Origin: Orychophragmus violaceus | Taxonomy: Eukaryota; Streptophyta; Magnoliopsida; Brassicales; Brassicaceae | NCBI GenBank assembly: GCA_030180135.1 | Contig: CM058234.1 | Location: 29,422,766 to 29,486,765, forward strand | DNA: 64,000 nucleotides | Reading direction: 5' to 3' | Part shown: one piece after another, positions 60,297 through 64,000 of the stretch | Layout of the letters: each line of letters opens with the position of its first letter | How positions within the stretch are numbered: position 1 is the first letter of the stretch | Notes under the pieces: generated by a model | What the model was told of the DNA's origin: nothing | Databases searched by the model: none | What the model saw: only the letters and a program-made list of their open reading frames with translations | Made by a program: the position numbers and the translations under genes

Positions 60297-60782
60297 ATGA
60301 GTCAGCAGGGACCAGTCAGTCTCGCCGCCAGCAATACCGGAGTACAGGACGTGCAACGAATGTGGAGTGTATGAGTTAATTTACATTGGTGTCCCCGAGC
60401 AGTAGACCCGCGTCTTCGAGAACCATACCATCCATTGCCCGGACCAGACGACTGTCCGCTCTGTGGTCACGAGGGCCATGGAGCGACTGACTTGCCCTAC
60501 CATCAGATCAGGATGAGTGTACCCGATGGAGAGCCGTACCGAGTACCAGTACCAGAAGACTATCGAGCGGGACCCAGCCGCAGAGATCCCGAGCCCAGTC
60601 AGCCGCCCGTTGTGCAGTTGCCGGTTGTTTCGTTGTCCAGACCCGAGCCAGTGAGGACTTATCAGTTGTGTGGAGGTTATGATCATCATGCGTCCGTATG
60701 TTACCGTGGAGTACGCCCAGCGTCCGTTCCAGTCTGTCAGTTGTGTGGCCGCGCAGGTCACGATGCTCATCTTTGCCGATAG
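60297..60782 (+). pseudogene. Gag-like zinc-knuckle peptide of the non-autonomous element, one internal stop
   Basis: A frame starts MSQQGPVSLAASNTGV at 60297, meets TGA at 60372-60374, and continues open to the TAG at 60780-60782. Three knuckle-like motifs lie in it: CPLCGHEGHGATDL (last Cys replaced by Leu), YQLCGGYDHHASVC (first Cys replaced by Tyr), and a perfect CQLCGRAGHDAHLC. The linkers are rich in Pro, Arg and Glu. No capsid domain is recognised. It resembles only the nucleocapsid end of gag and might bind the element's RNA. The internal Met at 60435 could start a 115-aa product that avoids the stop. Confidence 0.6.
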
Positions 60783-62304
60783 CCGAGCCACAGCATGTTG
60801 GAGCACCATCTCGAGACACACACTCGCCACACCCTTCCGGCGCACCTGCCAGCGGATACTTCAGCGAGCCGTTTTGCCAGTGGTGTTGGGCATTTCGGTC
60901 TTGCTGGAGGCGTTAGGTTGGGATAGGAGTAGTTAGGCCAGGTAAGTGGGGCACTAACTTCTTTTTGTATTATAGATAGATCGGCGGATAGGCGACTTTG
61001 CGTGTCGTCTTTGACTTTTCTGATGTACAGCGGCGTCGTATGGGTTTTTGGATGTGATGACGGTCTTATGTGTGGACTCTGATCATAACCATGTACTGAA
61101 AACCTTATTGTGTACGATATATCGTTTTATGTATGTGGTGGATGCAGAGTGTTCCGCTGATCGTTTTGAGTAGCATAGTACCTATTTGCCTGAGATGGTT
61201 AAGAAAGCAAGTAGATTACTGCGTGAAATTAAATGATGAACGGAACTGACGACCGTTCCTCATGACCTGAACTCAGACCGACGACGCATCCGACCGATCA
61301 TTAGACTGCGTGATTGTGTGGTAATTGCTTGTTTTTCTTTTCCTGTTGATTGATTGATTGATTGTTTGATTAATTTGTTTGTGCGGTAGTTTGCGTAGTG
61401 TTAGCATGCGTGGTTTTGTGGATTGATCGTTTTGGGTCTTAGAGACCGTTGGTTTGCTTTTTGTGTTCGGAAATTTGCTTAGCAATTATATTGATCGTTT
61501 TTTTTCATTAAAAAGGTAAGGTGTTGATTTTATTTTAATTTCAAGTTTTGAGCCGACTGGGAACGGTTGTGTTAAACCGTCGATTCACGAGGGAGCGGAC
61601 TTATAGTATATTGTTATTTAATCACGAGTGACCGTCGGGTACGTGATTAAGTAACCATATTTCTATGGGAAGGTGATATCGGGGATAGATCGGGATGAAA
61701 CTAACTGTTTCAGTGAGTTGTTGTATTGAATGTAGGACGGAATGGCGACGCGATATGAATCCGAGACCGAACCCGAACCCGAAAGCGTGATGAAGTGTCA
61801 AGACATCGTGAGATAAGTGGACCGGACCGTGAAGCAGTGATGGGTGTCGTCGTGGAAAGTGTATCAGTTTATCGAGCAGCCGACAGAAAAAAGCCGAGAA
61901 GTATGAAGTTAGAAACGAGAGTTGGGAAGAAGAGTCAGTGGGGTTGTTGGAATCAGTCAGCCGGAAGCAGGTAGTCAGATTCTCGAAGAGTGTCTCAGAA
62001 AGAAAGACAGAAAGTCACAAACCGAAGAATGTGGAGGTCGAGGCAAAGTGGGGAAGACGGAAGTAAGAAGCAGTGTAGAGAAGTTAACCAGGAGTGAGTT
62101 CGAAGATTGAGACCGATAAAGACAGTTGAGAGTGGAGCGGACCAGAGTACAAGATTGATATGTCAGATCGGATCAGTGTTGAGGATCAGTGGTATGCAGC
62201 AGTGTTCGAGGAAGGAGCGTCAGAGTAGAGTGATGAAGCGACTTACAGGGTTCGGAACCAATTTGAAGTCTGACAGTGACGGAGAATTCGGGGACGAATT
62301 CCTG
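60783..62304 (+). other. Internal region with pol C-terminal remnant
   Basis: No protease, reverse transcriptase or integrase motif is seen. Only the last stretch (about 62230-62307) reads TGFGTNLKSDSDGEFGDEFL before TAA, like the end of gypsy pol polyproteins. A (TTGA)n-like run lies at 61345-61365. The rest is unrecognised. Confidence 0.65.
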
Positions 62305-62317
62305 TAAGTGGGGAAGA
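62305..62317 (+). other. Polypurine tract
   Basis: taagtggggaaga lies just before the 3' LTR start, where plus-strand DNA priming occurs in LTR elements. Confidence 0.8.
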
Positions 62318-62318
62318 A

Positions 62319-64000
62319 TGTGATAACCCGTATCCAAAATACGGTCAACGGGTAGCAGAAAGTCAACCAGGGGTAGAATTGTCATTTTACCAATGTCGGG
62401 GGTAAAATGGTAATTTTACCAAAAGTCGAGACGGAAGCCGAGACGGGCCGAATATTCTTATATTTTAATATAAAGAATGTTCACAAGACCAGAGTTGGAG
62501 AAATCGGAGCAGAAACATGTTTTTCGGTGAATCGGGAATGGAAACCGACAAAACCGATAAAACTTCAAAAATTCATAACCGGAGCTACGGGTGTCCGTTT
62601 GAGGCGATTCAAAATGCTAAATTCATCAAATAGCATGGAGAATCTGATTATGGAGGTTTGAGGATTTATGGGATCAACCAGAGATATTCTAAAATATTAA
62701 AACCGAAAACCATCAAACCGAGCATTGGAGTTAATGGGGAGTAGTGGCTGGTTAAGGGCGGTTTAGAGGTGATTTTTGGGCAACAAGGTAGAGTAATTTA
62801 TGCTGAAAAAATGGAGAGGGAGACGTGGCATGTTGAGGAGGTGTTGTGGAATGCATGTGATTTTGATCACATGGTTAAATGAATCTTTTATGGATTCATG
62901 AATGGTGTTGTGGCAAGAGAGAAGAGATGACAACAAGGTGGTAGGCGTGGCTAAAAGAAGAGGGAAGAGAAAAACATGTGTCACCACTCAATGCTTTGTA
63001 TCTTCCTATAAATAGCAAGCTAATTCCCTTCATTTCATTCACACAACAACAACAACAAAAAGAAGAGAAAAAGAGCGTAAGAAGAAGAGGAGAGAAGAAG
63101 AAGAAGGAGAAGAAGAAGGAGAAGAAGAAGAAGAGAAGAAGACCGGAGGAGAAGAAGGAGAGAGAGATAGAGAAGAGGAAGAGAAAAGCGTGAGAAAGAA
63201 GAAGAAGAAGAAGAAGAAGGAGCGAGGTGAGCGTGAAGAAGAAGAAGGAGGAGAGAGGTGAGCGTGAAGAAGAAGAAGAAGAAGAAGAAAGAAGAAGAAG
63301 AAGAAGAAGAAGAAGGTAGAGAGAGGAGGAGAGAAGAGAAGAAATGTGAGAGGAGAAGCATGGAGGAGGAGAGAAGGGGAGAAGAAGCGTGGAGAAGAAG
63401 AAAGAAGAGGGAAGCGTGAGGAAGAAGAAAGGAGTAGAAGAAGAAGAGGTGAGGCGTGAAGGAGAGAGAGAGAGATAGAAGAGGAAGCGTGAAGGGGAGA
63501 GAGAGAGAGAGAGAGAAGAAGGAAGCGTGAAGGAGGAGAAGAGGAGAGAGAGAAGAGGAAGAAGAAGAAGCGTGAAGAGGAGGAGAAGAAGAAGAAGAAG
63601 AGAAGGAAGAAGAGAGAAGAAGGGCGTGAAGAAGAGGAGAGAGAGGAAGGAGAAGAGGGCGTGAAGAAGAGGAGAGAGAGGAAGAAGAAGAGGAGAAGAG
63701 AAGAGTGAGATGAGGAGAAGAAGAGATGAGGCGAAGAAGAAGACCGGAGGAGAGAGAAAGAAGAGAGAGAAAGAGGAGAGAGAAAGAAGAGCGAGAAAGT
63801 AGAAAGAGAGAGAGAGAGACGTGAAGATGAAGAAGAGAGAGAAGGAGGCGTGAAGGAGAGAGAAGATGGTCCGGAAGCTTGGTTAGAATTATGCGGTCAA
63901 CGGTCAAGACGTTCGGGAAGCTTCGGGGTTCGAGTTCGTGCATTCGGGAGGTTCGGGTTCCAGTTCGGGGGTCTCGGGATTCATAACGTGTCAGAGCCGC
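62319..64000 (+). repeat. 3' LTR of the gypsy-like element (partial, runs off window)
   Basis: It starts TGTGATAACCCGTATCC. Compared with the 5' LTR it has about eight substitutions and one 19-20 base gap (it lacks cattattttaaaagaaata) over the 690 bases before the purine tract. It includes the TATA box at 63007-63015 and the purine tract at about 63056-63868, whose unit order differs in places. Confidence 0.92.

Larger units (their letters stand above)
56256..64000 (+). mobile_element. Non-autonomous Ty3/gypsy-like element with about 3.8-kb LTRs (LARD-like)
   Basis: 5' LTR about 56256-60026, primer site 60033-60044, internal region 60027-62318, polypurine tract 62305-62317, and a 3' LTR from 62319 that runs out of the window. 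The LTRs match closely from 56365 onward. The pol end FGDEFL followed by the aagtggggaagaatg tract and an LTR ending CGTTACA are gypsy (Tekay/Del-like) marks. Protease, reverse transcriptase and integrase are absent, so it must borrow them. This matches the large-retrotransposon-derivative class. Confidence 0.85.

Noticed and set aside
60381..60845. Minus-strand open frame of 154 codons
   Set aside because: Shadow of the plus-strand zinc-knuckle frame, which has recognisable CCHC motifs.

Overview
The window reads as nuclear DNA of a flowering plant, most likely Brassicaceae. It has spliced genes with GT-AG introns, a pectin-methylesterase-inhibitor gene, a papain-like protease fragment, a relic of an MFSD5-type transporter gene, and a mix of Copia, Ty3/gypsy, L1-type LINE, CACTA and hAT-like elements. 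It is gene-poor, with elements nested inside one another, as in pericentromeric or knob DNA. I cannot name the species from sequence alone.

Layout. 1-6858: a Copia element on the minus strand with an uninterrupted 1322-aa polyprotein, a 636-bp 5' LTR and a primer binding site; its far LTR lies left of the window. It sits inside the transposase gene of a CACTA (En/Spm) element whose right part fills 6859-12920: the transposase C-terminus, two related TNPA-like genes, CCGTCGG-type repeats, tRNA-like units and a terminal CACTACAAGAAAA. That CACTA element in turn sits in a papain-like cysteine protease gene, whose last exon survives at 12922-13074. 13075-17895: a decayed Copia. 18478-19044: an intact PMEI-like gene, the only clearly functional host gene. 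20022-20273: an LTR end with a primer-site-like sequence, interrupted by LINE-1 (20290-26299, with a 15-16 bp target duplication). 26558-27080: a non-autonomous hAT-like element with an 8-bp duplication. 27453-35105: a foldback element with arms of about 350-400 bp; LINE-2 (27700-33948, 17-bp duplication) landed inside its left arm. 35745-41015: a third, decayed Copia with an internal 421-bp tandem duplication. 41016-47680: AT-rich DNA with a (GA)49 tract and diverged repeats. 47690-48325: a Copia scrap. 48689-51467: an eight-exon MFSD5-like transporter pseudogene whose splice sites are all still readable. 51617-56255: LINE-3 on the minus strand. 56256-64000: a non-autonomous Ty3/gypsy-like element with an LTR of about 3.8 kb. 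That LTR carries a TATA box, some 850 bp of nearly pure purine sequence and nested stem-loops. The internal region is only 2.3 kb and encodes a zinc-knuckle peptide but almost no pol.

The order of events can partly be read. The protease gene was broken by CACTA, and CACTA was then broken by the intact Copia. The foldback element was broken by LINE-2, and an old LTR element by LINE-1 and probably by the hAT element. The gypsy-type element is young: its two LTRs differ at about eight positions over roughly 690 aligned bases. The most unusual object is this long-LTR, purine-rich, zinc-knuckle-only element. The foldback element split by LINE-2 and the CACTA element with duplicated accessory genes come next.
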